NCBI RefSeq assembly: GCF_001401755.1
Contig: NZ_AVQK01000018.1
Coordinates: 62,001-126,000, forward strand
DNA length: 64,000 nucleotides
Reading direction: 5' to 3'
Source of the DNA: Aquimarina longa SW024
Lineage (GTDB): Bacteria; Bacteroidota; Bacteroidia; Flavobacteriales; Flavobacteriaceae
Below the pieces are notes generated by a model that had not been told where the DNA came from, did no database searches, and was given only the letters and a program-made list of their open reading frames with translations. Below are positions 1-9,106 of the stretch, in pieces. Within the stretch, counting starts at the first letter, position 1. Every line of letters begins with the position of its first letter. The translations under genes were made by a program, and so were the position numbers.

Positions 1-2041
1 CTCCTGTAATAGAAATATCGTGTGTACGATCAAAAGGTGCATTGTACCAATTACCATTATTGATTCCAGGGCCTCCAGCATTTCCGCCAAAAGAACGTTG
101 CTCAGATTTAGCCAATGTATATGATAGCCAGCCTGTAAAACGCCCTTTATTTTTTCTGAGCATTAATTCTAAACCATAGGCTCTGGCTTCGCCATTTAAA
201 ATTTCGGTTTCGATTGTATTATTCCCAATTAAATCTGCTCCGTCAATGTAGTCAATACGATTATCTGTTGTTTTAAAATAAGCTTCGGCTTCAAATGAAT
301 ATGCATTGCCATTGAATTTCTTATAATACCCTAAAGCATATTGGTTAGAAAGCTGAGGTTTAATATAGGTCCCACTAGGTGTCCAAACATCTAATGGGGT
401 AACAGATACCGTATTAGACAGTAGATGTAAATATTGTGCTGTACGTGTGTAACTTCCTTTTATTGAAGAGTTGTCTGTTAGCAAGTAAGACAAGCCTAAA
501 CGCGGTTCTAAATTTCCAAATTGTTTAATTGTTTGGCCTTTTGAATAAGCTGTTTCTCCTATGGCTTCGCCATTTTGGTAGATGCCTAATCCTTGGTTAT
601 AAACTACTGGCTGATTATTTGCATAATTTGTGATGGCCTGCCCGCCCAATCGGTTGAATGTACTGTAGCGCAAACCATATCTTGCAGTAAACTTATCTGT
701 AAGTTTATGTTCTACACTGGCATAAGCCCCTGCTTCAAAAGCTCTTTTTTGATCTAATGTCAATGGATTAATAGGAGAGGTTGGCGTTGAAGGCATAATT
801 TCTCCTGGATTTAGATTATAAGAAATGCCACTTAGTCCAAAATCTATTTTTAGTTTATCACTTGCATAATATCCAAAATCGTATTTTAAGTTATAATTTG
901 TGATGTCAGATATCCAATCCAGTTGTTCAAAGTCCAGTATTATCTGATAATCGTATTTACTATATATAAGCGATAGGTTAGAGAATAGCTTATAATTGAA
1001 AACATGATTCCACCTAAGATTTGCGGAGATGTTTCCGTAATTACTATCTATTAAACGTGAAATATTAAAAACATCCCGCCCAAAATAACTTGACAGATAT
1101 ATTTTATTGTTTTCATTAATTTCATAATTGGTTTTTAGGTTTACATCGTAAAAACTAATATTACTATTTGCCAAATCGTCCATCAAACCAGAAAAAAGCT
1201 GAGCATAAGTTGTTCTTCCTGCTAAAAGAAAAGAGCCTTTCTTTTTAAATAATGGTGCTTCTACTGCAAGCCTACTTGAAATTAATCCAATACCTCCATT
1301 GAGTTCAAGCCGCTTATTGTTACCGTCTTTTTGCCTTACATCTAAAACAGAAGCAGTTCTTCCGCCGAATTTAGCAGGAATATCACCTTTATAAAGTTTT
1401 ACATCTTTAATTGCATCGTTATTAAATACAGAAAATAATCCGAAAAAGTGAGACGTATTGTAAATGATGGCTTCATCTAAAAGCACCAAGTTTTGGTCTA
1501 CTGCTCCACCTCTTACATTAAAGCCTGCTGAACCTTCTCCATTATTTGAAACCCCTGGCAAAAGTTGTATGGTTTTAATAAGATCTACTTCGCCTAATAC
1601 AGCAGGCGCTAATTCAATTGTTTCTGCCTTTAAGGTAACAACTCCCATTTGTGGTTTTCTTACATTTAGATTTTTTACGCCTTCATCTGCTGTAATAATT
1701 ACCTCATCTAAAGTGGTTGAATCTTCTTCAACTTCAATATTTAACTTTATATCTTTAGTAAGCGTTATTTCTTTCTGTATCTCTTTGTAGCCTAAATACG
1801 AAACTATTAATATATACGTTCCCTTGGGTGCTGTAATAGAATAAAAGCCATACTCGTTTGTAGTTGTGCCCATTGTTGTACCTTTTAGGTAAACCGATGC
1901 TCCAAATACAGTTTCGCCATTTATTACATCACTAATGCTTCCTCTTATGGTGTATTCCTCTTGGGCAAATAACGCGGTGTTAATTAAAATAAAAAGAAAT
2001 GATAAAATTGATTTATTGAATAATTGATTTGAATATTCCAT
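1..2041 (-). CDS. TonB-dependent receptor, 5' part (runs off the window)
   Basis: The minus-strand frame opens at an ATG at 2041 and stays open to base 1, so about 680 N-terminal residues are seen and the C-terminus is outside. It reads as a signal peptide ending near LFAQ, a carboxypeptidase-regulatory-like beta-sandwich (about residues 28-110, with GASVYLKGTTMGTTTNEYG), then a plug domain (VDLIKTIQLLPGVSNNG, FNVRGGAVDQNLVLLDEA) and the start of a 22-stranded barrel. The family imports ligands across the outer membrane using TonB energy. The substrate cannot be read from the sequence. Its promoter side (2042 onward) holds a decayed AraC fragment rather than an intact regulator. Confidence 0.88.
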   Translation of the reverse strand, partial: MEYSNQLFNKSILSFLFILINTALFAQEEYTIRGSISDVINGETVFGASVYLKGTTMGTTTNEYGFYSITAPKGTYILIVSYLGYKEIQKEITLTKDIKLNIEVEEDSTTLDEVIITADEGVKNLNVRKPQMGVVTLKAETIELAPAVLGEVDLIKTIQLLPGVSNNGEGSAGFNVRGGAVDQNLVLLDEAIIYNTSHFFGLFSVFNNDAIKDVKLYKGDIPAKFGGRTASVLDVRQKDGNNKRLELNGGIGLISSRLAVEAPLFKKKGSFLLAGRTTYAQLFSGLMDDLANSNISFYDVNLKTNYEINENNKIYLSSYFGRDVFNISRLIDSNYGNISANLRWNHVFNYKLFSNLSLIYSKYDYQIILDFEQLDWISDITNYNLKYDFGYYASDKLKIDFGLSGISYNLNPGEIMPSTPTSPINPLTLDQKRAFEAGAYASVEHKLTDKFTARYGLRYSTFNRLGGQAITNYANNQPVVYNQGLGIYQNGEAIGETAYSKGQTIKQFGNLEPRLGLSYLLTDNSSIKGSYTRTAQYLHLLSNTVSVTPLDVWTPSGTYIKPQLSNQYALGYYKKFNGNAYSFEAEAYFKTTDNRIDYIDGADLIGNNTIETEILNGEARAYGLELMLRKNKGRFTGWLSYTLAKSEQRSFGGNAGGPGINNGNWYNAPFDRTHDISITG

Positions 2042-2145
2042 GTATAATTTAATTGTTTTTAAATAGATTTTTTTGTTCTGACAGTAAGGTTAAAAGGTTC
2101 ACTCTTGGCTATGATAAATGACTAGATTTGATAGTACTACAAAAG

Positions 2146-2349
2146 AACGAATTGTCAATGTACAAGATTATTCACCTGTTGTCCAGAGTGCTTATTCTGT
2201 ACCAATTATCTTTTTTTCAGCAATTGAATTCTTGAATTGTGCCTAGGGCAATCCTTTGATTTTCTTGAAATTAGCATTAAATGAAGACTTAGAGCTAAAA
2301 CCAACTTCTGTCTCCATACCAAAAAGGTAAAATGGGCATATTGGTCGTT
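2146..2349. repeat. Direct repeat copy A (AraC 3'-end duplication)
   Basis: This 204-base stretch aligns almost end to end with 3477-3680, in the same orientation. Both begin around AACGA and share TGTCAATGTACAAGATTATT and long blocks such as AATCCTTTGATTTTCTTGAAA. Copy B is the intact 3' end of the AraC gene plus about 65 bases downstream of it. The two copies flank the glycosyltransferase gene. The rest of the 374-base gap between 2042 and 2415 holds the receptor's upstream region and a 10-base inverted repeat (AAAAGGTAAA at 2322-2331, TTTACCTTTT at 2371-2380). Confidence 0.85.
2212..2349 (-). pseudogene. AraC-family HTH fragment (decayed 3' end)
   Basis: On the minus strand this reads as the last 45 or so residues of an AraC-type helix-turn-helix, matching the C-terminus of the gene at 3543-4571. 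The match is broken by a frameshift upstream of METEVGFSSKSSFNANFKK and by an in-frame TAG, which replaces the Thr-Pro-Thr region of LTPTQF. No start or N-terminal part exists, so it is a non-coding remnant of a duplication. Confidence 0.8.
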
Positions 2350-2415
2350 TTGCACGCTTTTGCAGAGGTGTTTACCTTTTGGCTTTAGAGGAAAACGGTT
2401 ATTATTTTCATATCC

Positions 2416-3489
2416 TTAATTGTAAAATATTGCTTCCTTAATTTTTTTTATTATCTGAGTTATTTTAATAGAGTTGGTGTTTATGGATTTATTTTTATCT
2501 CCATAAGGCTCATAGGTTTTTGGCCTAGTAACATTAAATAAGCCAATTGTAGTCGTATTTGTAGACGCTGACAAATGCATAATACCACTATCCGCTCCAA
2601 TAAAAACGACAGAATTTTCAATTATTGAGGCTATTTCTCTAAGATTTTTACTATAAAAATGTGTACTCTTAAAATTGATTTGAGATACATTTTCAAAGGG
2701 CAATATTTCTAAAATATTAAAATCAGTAAACTCAGTTTTTAGTTCTTTATAAAACTCTAACCACCATTTTTCTCGGTGACATTTAGCTCCGGTAGCAAAA
2801 GTGAAAATGCAAATAGTTTTTTTGTTGCCATTAAATAACGTTTTAATAAGTTGATTTCCTTTTTCTATTTCTTGACTGCATAGTTTTATTGATAGCTTTG
2901 GGTAATTATGGTTAAAGTCTTCTGATAGATTCAAAAATCTTCTTAAATTATATATAGGGATTTTTGCAATATGCTCAGGTTTATTAAAATTAGTAGTACC
3001 AGAGTTATAAATTTTGAATTTAGCTCTTGATAGTTTAACAAATATTTTGCTTGAATTTGAGTCTTCACATCCCATTATTGCAATGTCGTATTTATTTGAG
3101 ATTAGACTTATAGACTTTTTTAAGTAGTCTAAAATATTGTTAAATGGTTTTTTAGGAAGGTTGTAAATTGTCTCTACATAATGATATTTAGAAAGTAATA
3201 TGAAAGAAAGGTTTCCATTAACTATTAAATGTATTTTACAGTTTGGAAATTGTTCTTTTACCTCTTGTACTAAAGGGGTTATTAAAAGTTGATTACCTAA
3301 CCTATGATTTGGCCTTGTAATTAAAACTTTAATTTCCGAATCTTTAGGAAGGATTTTTATCAGATTAATTCTTTTAGAGTTTCTAAAAGAACCTGTTAGT
3401 ACCTTAAATATTTTATTTTTTAATGGATTTAACTTTGTAAACAACAATTCTTTGAAGGATTTAAATTCCCCCAAATAACGAAATGTCAA
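2416..3489 (-). CDS. Glycosyltransferase family 9 (heptosyltransferase-like)
   Basis: About 357 residues. The C-terminal half has the family 9 hallmarks, FIGADSGIMHLSAS followed by TTTIGLF, which form the nucleotide-sugar pocket in ADP-heptose:LPS heptosyltransferases. The N-terminal half has the matching Rossmann start (KVLITRPNHRLGNQLLITP, about residue 53). The likely role is adding a sugar to lipopolysaccharide or another surface glycan in the cytoplasm; acceptor and donor are unknown. The frame's only early start is a TTG at 3489, which lies inside the edge of the duplicated AraC 3' segment, so the true 5' end is uncertain and may be altered by the duplication. It is unrelated in function to the metal genes upstream. 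Confidence 0.8.
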   Translation of the reverse strand: MTFRYLGEFKSFKELLFTKLNPLKNKIFKVLTGSFRNSKRINLIKILPKDSEIKVLITRPNHRLGNQLLITPLVQEVKEQFPNCKIHLIVNGNLSFILLSKYHYVETIYNLPKKPFNNILDYLKKSISLISNKYDIAIMGCEDSNSSKIFVKLSRAKFKIYNSGTTNFNKPEHIAKIPIYNLRRFLNLSEDFNHNYPKLSIKLCSQEIEKGNQLIKTLFNGNKKTICIFTFATGAKCHREKWWLEFYKELKTEFTDFNILEILPFENVSQINFKSTHFYSKNLREIASIIENSVVFIGADSGIMHLSASTNTTTIGLFNVTRPKTYEPYGDKNKSINTNSIKITQIIKKIKEAIFYN

Positions 3490-3680
3490 TGTACAAGATT
3501 ATTTGCCCTTTGTCCGGAATGCTTATTCTGCACAAATTACAATCATTTAGCCGTAGATTTTTTGAACTGTGTAGGGGTTAATCCTTTGATTTTCTTGAAA
3601 GTAGCATTAAATGAAGACTTAGAGCTAAAACCAACTTCTGTGGCTATCCCAAAAAGAGTATAATGGGCATATTGGTCGTT
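3477..3680. repeat. Direct repeat copy B (intact AraC 3' end and downstream)
   Basis: This is the partner of the repeat at 2146-2349. It contains the last 46 codons of the AraC gene, its stop codon, and about 65 bases of downstream sequence up to the TTG start of the glycosyltransferase. Because this copy is intact and copy A is frameshifted, copy B is probably the parent. Confidence 0.85.
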
Positions 3681-4571
3681 CTGCAGGTATTTTACAAACG
3701 CTTCAACCCTATATTCATTGACAAAATCCTGAAAACTGATGTTCATATGTACGTTAAGAACTTCAGAAATATATTGCCTTGGAATATTCAATTTTTTTGA
3801 GACACTATGGATTGATAACCTGTGGTCTAGATAAAGTTTTTCCTTTTCCATTATTTGTATTAAGGCGTTTTTATATTTTTCAATCAATTCGGGCGTTAGG
3901 TTAGACGATTTGTACTTGGTGACCTCAGCATTTGGTATGAGTTCTTTTGGCTTACTTATCATATAAAAGGTAATAAAATAGAACAAGAATGCGACAACAA
4001 GAAGCAAATAGGAATTAAAATCGTCATCACCGGAAAAAACAATAGGCGCCAACTCAAACAAATCTAGAAGGCCGTTTATATACGAAATGCTCAATATTAA
4101 AACAATAGGGGCAACAAAGTAAAGAATCCAATTAGTCCTTTTAGTTTTAAGTAAGTTGTATAAAATATAGATTAAGTAGCCCAAAAACACGAATTCTATT
4201 AACGTCTCTATTATCTCTAAAAAATCGTTTTCCCCGTCCGAAATCATTTCCAATGTTTCACTTAAAAACAAAAATATACTAGGTAAGAAAAACAAATAGT
4301 CTCTTTTCAAAAAGGTCTCTCTGTCAGAATTAAAGTACTTGAAGTATAAAAAAAGAAATGTTAGAAACAACGAGCTGTCAAATAAGAACCAATCTGTGTC
4401 ATCTATAAAAAGGTTGTTATCATCATCACCAATTATGTATAACAGTATGGATGTAATGCTCCCAAAAAAGAGCCAAAAAGTTATTTTTCTGTAATTCGTT
4501 CTACTTCTATAAAAAATAAATAAAATAAAAAGACCTTGTAGTAAGGCAACTATTTGTATGATTTTAAGCAT
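3543..4571 (-). CDS. AraC-family regulator with membrane N-terminus
   Basis: 342 residues. The first 220 form about seven hydrophobic helices (for example LLQGLFILFIFYRSR and LLLVVAFLFYFITFYMI). The last 100 are a two-helix-turn-helix AraC DNA-binding domain (LSIHSVSKKLNIPRQYISEV, then FGIATEVGFSSKSSFNATFK and the terminal LTPTQFKKS). This membrane-sensor plus AraC layout is common in Flavobacteriia; the signal is unknown. It lies 92 bases beyond the HMA-like/AraC gene in the same direction and could be read from the same transcript. Part of its 3' end has been duplicated at 2146-2349. Confidence 0.85.
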   Translation of the reverse strand: MLKIIQIVALLQGLFILFIFYRSRTNYRKITFWLFFGSITSILLYIIGDDDNNLFIDDTDWFLFDSSLFLTFLFLYFKYFNSDRETFLKRDYLFFLPSIFLFLSETLEMISDGENDFLEIIETLIEFVFLGYLIYILYNLLKTKRTNWILYFVAPIVLILSISYINGLLDLFELAPIVFSGDDDFNSYLLLVVAFLFYFITFYMISKPKELIPNAEVTKYKSSNLTPELIEKYKNALIQIMEKEKLYLDHRLSIHSVSKKLNIPRQYISEVLNVHMNISFQDFVNEYRVEAFVKYLQNDQYAHYTLFGIATEVGFSSKSSFNATFKKIKGLTPTQFKKSTAK

Positions 4572-4663
4572 CGATTAAAAGTTTAATTGTATTATGAAGT
4601 ATTGAGATGGTCTAGTTGCCTTGGACAGCTTTCTTGATAAAGTGAACTTGCAACAAAAACTTC

Positions 4664-5230
4664 TTAAACATCATCGAGAGATTTTCTGTTTTGTATAGCA
4701 GCTTTTTTAAATTGAGTTGGTGTCATTCCAGTAACCTTTTTAAACTGATTACTTAAATAAGCAACACTGCTATAGTTTAGCTTAAAAGCTATTTCACTTA
4801 AGGTTAATTCATCATAAACTATGAGTTCTTTTACGCGCTCAATCTTTTGGTTGATAATATATTGCTCAAAAGTGATGCTCTCTACTGATGAGAAAAGTGA
4901 GCTTAAATATTTATAATCTAGATGTAATTTTTCACTTATAAAGTCTGCCCATTTAATATTCAAATCTTCAGACGAGTGATGGATTTTATCCACCACCAAG
5001 GCTTTCATCTGTTCTATAAGTTGACTTTTACGGTCAATGATTAGGCTGAATCCAGAATCTTGAAGTGCTTTAGAAAATAAGTTTTTAGTTTCCACGCTTA
5101 AAGGTTTTGTTAGCTCAACTTCTCCCAATTTAATTGAGCTATATTGAATCTCTAACTCTTGCAAAATATTAGATACTGCCGAGATACATCTTGGACAGAC
5201 CATATTTTTTATGTGAATAATAGAACTCAT
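4664..5230 (-). CDS. HMA-like/AraC fusion regulator, copy 1
   Basis: 188 residues. The N-terminal 70 or so resemble a heavy-metal-associated fold with a Cys pair, MVCPRC (Cys12, Cys15). The C-terminal half is an AraC-type HTH ending in GMTPTQFKKA. The parts suggest a DNA-binding protein that senses a soft metal through the Cys pair, probably copper given the neighbours; this is inference. It is three bases beyond a small membrane protein and follows the CusB-type adaptor in the same direction, so it would be made with the efflux genes and could feed back on them. A second copy lies at 23467-24048. Confidence 0.82.
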   Translation of the reverse strand: MSSIIHIKNMVCPRCISAVSNILQELEIQYSSIKLGEVELTKPLSVETKNLFSKALQDSGFSLIIDRKSQLIEQMKALVVDKIHHSSEDLNIKWADFISEKLHLDYKYLSSLFSSVESITFEQYIINQKIERVKELIVYDELTLSEIAFKLNYSSVAYLSNQFKKVTGMTPTQFKKAAIQNRKSLDDV

Positions 5231-5233
5231 TTT

Positions 5234-5413
5234 TTAAAATAATTTTAGCCCTGCTCTTGAAAGGGAATAATAATATGCGGCAACAACGGCCACAATAAAA
5301 ACGATTACCATCGCTATAAAAGCGATAATTTTATCCTTTCGTGAAATATTACTTTTTACTTGATGCTTGTTCTTTTCGGATTTTCTTCTATTTCTTCTAC
5401 TTTCACTCATCAT
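5234..5413 (-). CDS. Small single-span membrane protein
   Basis: 59 residues from the ATG at 5413 (an ATG at 5410 is equally possible). It has a strongly basic N-terminus (SESRRNRRKSEKNKHQVK) followed by one hydrophobic span (IIAFIAMVIVFIVAVVAAYYY). I recognise no family. It sits between the CusB-type adaptor and the HMA-like/AraC regulator with a three-base gap to the latter, which argues that it is a real member of the operon. The positive end should face the cytoplasm. Confidence 0.6.
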   Translation of the reverse strand: MMSESRRNRRKSEKNKHQVKSNISRKDKIIAFIAMVIVFIVAVVAAYYYSLSRAGLKLF

Positions 5414-5481
5414 CAATTTTCTTTAAAACTTAAAAGCTTTAAAATTTTTATTAAGACAGGCTATTTAAATCATTGTTTGCT

Positions 5482-7287
5482 TTATTCTATAGTCGCTTTT
5501 ACTTCACCACAGGTTAACATGGCTTCTCCGTAATAAGGATTCCTAATTTCTTTTTCTAAACTCAACCAGTATGCGCCCTTGTTATTATCTGCCATTGGGC
5601 AGAATTCGCTATATACTTTTTGGTTAATTCCAAAAAGCTTTACACTGCTTATCATATGAGCGGAAAGATGTTTAAAATGTCCTCTTTGTGTTGCTATTTC
5701 CAGGCTATTTTCAATAGCATTGGCTGAAGTTTTCAATTCCTTTTGAATAGTCATCCAATGGTTATGCGCTTCCTCATTAGATAATAATTTCATATCCACT
5801 TTTTTCAATGACTGGTTTATTTGTTTTCCTGCTAGTTGGGCGCCATTGGCATCATCATTAACCAAGGCATCTTTTAAAAGGATGTAATCATCGAAAACCT
5901 GTTTTAACTGTTTTTGAAATTTATTAGACACATCAATCCTTTCGTTCATTTGCGAGTGATTGGTTTTATCCATTTTATCTCCAGCATTATCACCTTGCAT
6001 TCCCAAATGCCCTTCGTGTCCGGTTGTTGTTTTACCTCCTTCGGCGTTCATCATAGACTTTTTACCCTGCAACTGGGCTGCTGCATCAACCGTAAACGTT
6101 CCGTTAGTTACCACTTCATCTCCGTTTTCAAGACCTTCAAGAATAGTGTAGTTATCCCCGTTGGCATTGCCTAACAGAACTTCCCTCATTTCGAAAACAG
6201 ACTCATTTGGTTTTGTTTTAATATAGACAACAGAGCGTTCTCCTGTCCACATAACGGCAGTAGCTGGAACAGTAACTGTACTTTTAGAGCCAGATTGAAT
6301 CCCTTCAACTTTCCCTTCAACAAACATTCCTGGCTTAAACTTGTCTTTTTTATTATTTAATACAGCTCTTACAACTATGGTTCTGGTTGCAGAATTTAAT
6401 AATGGGTCAATGAATGAAATTTTTGCATCAAAGACTTCATTACGATAGGCGTTTGTGGTAATCTTAATAGTCTGTCCTTCTTTTAATAGCGCAATTTGAT
6501 TTTCATAAGCATCAAATTCTGCCCAAACAGTATTAAAGTTTGCAATCTTATATAACGGCTGCCCTTGCTTTACATAGTCGCCTTCTTCTACCATCTTATG
6601 AGTTACTGTTCCAGAAACCGTGGCAAATACAGGAAAGTATTCTTGTACCTTACCCGCATTTTCAATGGTATTAATTTGCTTTTCTGAAAGCTTCCAAAGT
6701 TTCAATTTATTGCGTACTGCCTTGTAAAGTTCGGGTTGTGATTCTTTTAGTGATGAAGCGGTTAGTAGTTCTTGCTGTGCAGCAACTAATTCTGGCGAAT
6801 AAATGGTTGCCAATCGTTGACCAGCTCCAACACGTTCTCCCGTAGAATTAACGTATAGTTTTTCAATTCTTCCACCAAAATAGGTTACTTGAACGGCATT
6901 GGATTCTTCATTAGTCATAATCTTACCAGATAACTTTAAAGAATTATCTCCCATTTGTCCTTGTCCCACAACGGATGTTTGGATATTAGCCAAAGCTATT
7001 GCATTTTCGGTCATTTTAATTTCGTTGACATTAAGACCGTCTGCTCCAGTTTCAGCGGGAATCAAGTCCATTCCGCATATAGGACAGTCTCCAGGTTCTG
7101 GTTGCATTATTTGTGGATGCATTGAACAGGTCCACATTTGATTAGAAGCAATTTCTTCCGAATGATTGTGGCCGTCTGTAACCTTGTTTGTTGCAGTATC
7201 AGCAGAACCTCCTCCACCGAATATTAGAAAGCCGCCTAGAAGGCCAACAATCAACGCAACGCCGATATAAATGGTGCTCTTATTCAT
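5482..7287 (-). CDS. CusB-type RND efflux adaptor with metal-binding head and DUF3347 tail
   Basis: 601 residues: an N-terminal membrane anchor (8-24), a small heavy-metal-binding domain with Cys54, His57, Cys68 and Cys71 (TCSMHPQIM, CPICGMDL), the HlyD/MFP adaptor core (about 110-420), a Met/His-rich linker, and a DUF3347 domain (about 457-601, with FCPM and NPYYGEAML). The family links an inner-membrane RND pump to an outer-membrane channel and, in CusB, hands copper or silver to the pump. The pump and channel genes are at 14249-19200, separated from this gene by nine others, all in the same direction. DUF3347 on the adaptor matches the two free proteins upstream and is probably a periplasmic copper store or chaperone. 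Confidence 0.92.
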   Translation of the reverse strand: MNKSTIYIGVALIVGLLGGFLIFGGGGSADTATNKVTDGHNHSEEIASNQMWTCSMHPQIMQPEPGDCPICGMDLIPAETGADGLNVNEIKMTENAIALANIQTSVVGQGQMGDNSLKLSGKIMTNEESNAVQVTYFGGRIEKLYVNSTGERVGAGQRLATIYSPELVAAQQELLTASSLKESQPELYKAVRNKLKLWKLSEKQINTIENAGKVQEYFPVFATVSGTVTHKMVEEGDYVKQGQPLYKIANFNTVWAEFDAYENQIALLKEGQTIKITTNAYRNEVFDAKISFIDPLLNSATRTIVVRAVLNNKKDKFKPGMFVEGKVEGIQSGSKSTVTVPATAVMWTGERSVVYIKTKPNESVFEMREVLLGNANGDNYTILEGLENGDEVVTNGTFTVDAAAQLQGKKSMMNAEGGKTTTGHEGHLGMQGDNAGDKMDKTNHSQMNERIDVSNKFQKQLKQVFDDYILLKDALVNDDANGAQLAGKQINQSLKKVDMKLLSNEEAHNHWMTIQKELKTSANAIENSLEIATQRGHFKHLSAHMISSVKLFGINQKVYSEFCPMADNNKGAYWLSLEKEIRNPYYGEAMLTCGEVKATIE

Positions 7288-7291
7288 AATA

Positions 7292-8008
7292 TTACTTTTT
7301 ATGTTTTGTCTTTTTTATTATTTTTCTGATAGTAGGCGAACTTGTATACCACAGTAAAAATCCACTGAGTACTGTTATTAATCCTAAAAGTGAAAAAGCT
7401 CTTAGAACTATTGTATTAAAATTATCTCGCCCTTGATAATCCATTGTATGCGTCATCCATAAAAAATCGAACCAACGCCAATCTCGATGGCGTACTGTTT
7501 GAAAAGCTCCATTTTCAATTGCCACGTAGGCTTTAAGATTTTCATCAGTTTTATATGAAATCTCGTAAGCCGGTAGAGGTCTTCCTCTGTATTCGTGGTG
7601 GTCGCTTACAGTTTCAATCCTCCGTATTTTGTCTAATTTTAAATCCGATAACATATAGCGTTCAGCAACCTTAATTGCTTCTTGTTCGGTAATTCCATTC
7701 TTTTTATTACCTGAAACCGCATTGTACAGATTGTTCTCATTTATCCAATAATAGGGTTCGCCGGCTATTTCCAACAGTTCCAAGTTTTGAATTGGTTCTT
7801 TTAAATTTAGTTGAGCAGTACCTAACAAATTATTAAAGGACGTTTTTTTTGGTTTCTCCTTTTTAAATTGGTCACCGTGGATGTCATCAATATCTGTCCA
7901 ACTAAAATATAGACCGCTAATCGTCCACATTAGGAATTGGACACCTAAAAAGAGGCCCAAATAACGATGTGCTTTTCTTATTTTTAATGCTGTATGTCTA
8001 TTGACCAT
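7292..8008 (-). CDS. PepSY-domain membrane protein
   Basis: 238 residues with a hydrophobic helix near the N-terminus (YLGLFLGVQFLMWTISGLYF), a periplasmic PepSY-like part (ITEQEAIKVAERYML, then PLPAYEISYKT), a conserved RHRDWRWFDFLWMTHTMDY block and a C-terminal helix (LLGLITVLSGFLLWY). It is a short relative of PepSY-TM proteins, some of which act in metal reduction or assembly of periplasmic metalloproteins. It starts one base from the DUF2911 gene stop and ends four bases before the adaptor gene, so co-expression is clear. The exact role is not known. Confidence 0.8.
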   Translation of the reverse strand: MVNRHTALKIRKAHRYLGLFLGVQFLMWTISGLYFSWTDIDDIHGDQFKKEKPKKTSFNNLLGTAQLNLKEPIQNLELLEIAGEPYYWINENNLYNAVSGNKKNGITEQEAIKVAERYMLSDLKLDKIRRIETVSDHHEYRGRPLPAYEISYKTDENLKAYVAIENGAFQTVRHRDWRWFDFLWMTHTMDYQGRDNFNTIVLRAFSLLGLITVLSGFLLWYTSSPTIRKIIKKTKHKK

Positions 8009-8009
8009 C

Positions 8010-8597
8010 TTATTGGTTTAATTTGAAAGGAAAGCTAATCGTTACCTTTTCCCAAGCAAGAGAAATAGTACCTTCTGTTTCACTTAACTTATTTACTTTA
8101 TATTCTAAATGCTCCGTAATTTCATCTGTAATAATTGGTGTCACTTTAAATCGTATTACATCATCTTTTTCATCGTAATCATCTTTTCCATGCTGATTCC
8201 AATTTTTATTAATCATTATAGTCCAATCCTCTTTTGATGGTATTGAAAAAAATCCATATTTACCTGCAGGTAGTACTTTTCCATCAATGGTCAAATCTTT
8301 ATTAGTTTCTAACCAAGTGGCCATATGTGCACCTGCTTGCCAAACATTATTGTAACCAACTAATCCACCGAAAATAATTCGTCCCCTAACCCCAGGCGAT
8401 GAATAATCAATATGAATATGCGCATCACCGACCATTCCCATAGTTGAAGTATGCGGACTTAATACTTTTTTTGGTGGCTTCGATGAAGTTTCAGTTTTTG
8501 GTTGCTCTAAAATTGTTTCGGTTTCTTTTGTTTTTTGCTTACAGGCCACAAAAAGAAGCGTGCACAACAATAGGGTAAAAAGAATACGTAGTCTCAT
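8010..8597 (-). CDS. DUF2911 lipoprotein
   Basis: 195 residues. It starts with a lipoprotein signal (LLLCTLLFVACK, lipid Cys about residue 19), so it is anchored to a membrane on the periplasmic or surface side. The rest matches DUF2911, with the typical stretches SPGVRGRIIFGGLVGYNNVW and LPAGKYGFFSIP. The domain's biochemical role is unknown. The two-base spacing from the PepSY gene and six-base spacing from the NTF2-like gene place it in the efflux operon. Confidence 0.82.
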   Translation of the reverse strand: MRLRILFTLLLCTLLFVACKQKTKETETILEQPKTETSSKPPKKVLSPHTSTMGMVGDAHIHIDYSSPGVRGRIIFGGLVGYNNVWQAGAHMATWLETNKDLTIDGKVLPAGKYGFFSIPSKEDWTIMINKNWNQHGKDDYDEKDDVIRFKVTPIITDEITEHLEYKVNKLSETEGTISLAWEKVTISFPFKLNQ

Positions 8598-8603
8598 ACG
8601 ATT

Positions 8604-9086
8604 TTATTTTTTATTTCTTGAAGAAGAATGTGTTTTGATGATTTTCCATTTTTCATCTATTTTCTTTAGAATAGAAGTTGCTACGCCTTTTTTAGCTATA
8701 GTTCTACTTTCACCTTTATCATTGGGCTTTAATACAATGGTATAGACGTATGTTTCTGTTGTAAATGCATAATCTTCATCAACCTGAACATCGATTTCAT
8801 AATCTGAAAAAGTAAAGCTTTTAAAGTGCCCCAATTCTGGCCCCAAATGATGTTCTATGTAATGCGTATAAGAACCTTCTACACCTCCGGATTCAAACAC
8901 TTTAGAATCTTCGGTAAACAACTCAAATGTTCCTTCGGTCGTTAAGTTTTGTAAAGCGTCCTTGTATGATTTCATTACTTCGATAACGTCTTGCTTATCT
9001 ATCGTATCATTACTGTTTTGTGCATTGGTAAAATTGACTGTTGTAATGAGAATAGTTATTAGTGTAATTAATTTAAGTACTTTCAT
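8604..9086 (-). CDS. NTF2-like (SnoaL/DUF4440) secreted protein
   Basis: 160 residues with a signal peptide cut near FTNAQ. The remainder has the length and pattern of the NTF2-like cone fold: a helical start (VIEVMKSYKDALQNL), then strands ending in KKIDEKWKIIKTHSSSR. The family binds small ligands or acts as an enzyme in different settings. Nothing here fixes a substrate. It is co-directional with the DUF2911 and potassium channel genes. Confidence 0.75.
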   Translation of the reverse strand: MKVLKLITLITILITTVNFTNAQNSNDTIDKQDVIEVMKSYKDALQNLTTEGTFELFTEDSKVFESGGVEGSYTHYIEHHLGPELGHFKSFTFSDYEIDVQVDEDYAFTTETYVYTIVLKPNDKGESRTIAKKGVATSILKKIDEKWKIIKTHSSSRNKK

Positions 9087-9106
9087 AATTATAGTTTTTA
9101 AAAGGG

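Noticed and set aside
1464..1790. 108-residue plus-strand frame
   Set aside because: It is antisense to the receptor's plug region and has no signal of a separate gene.
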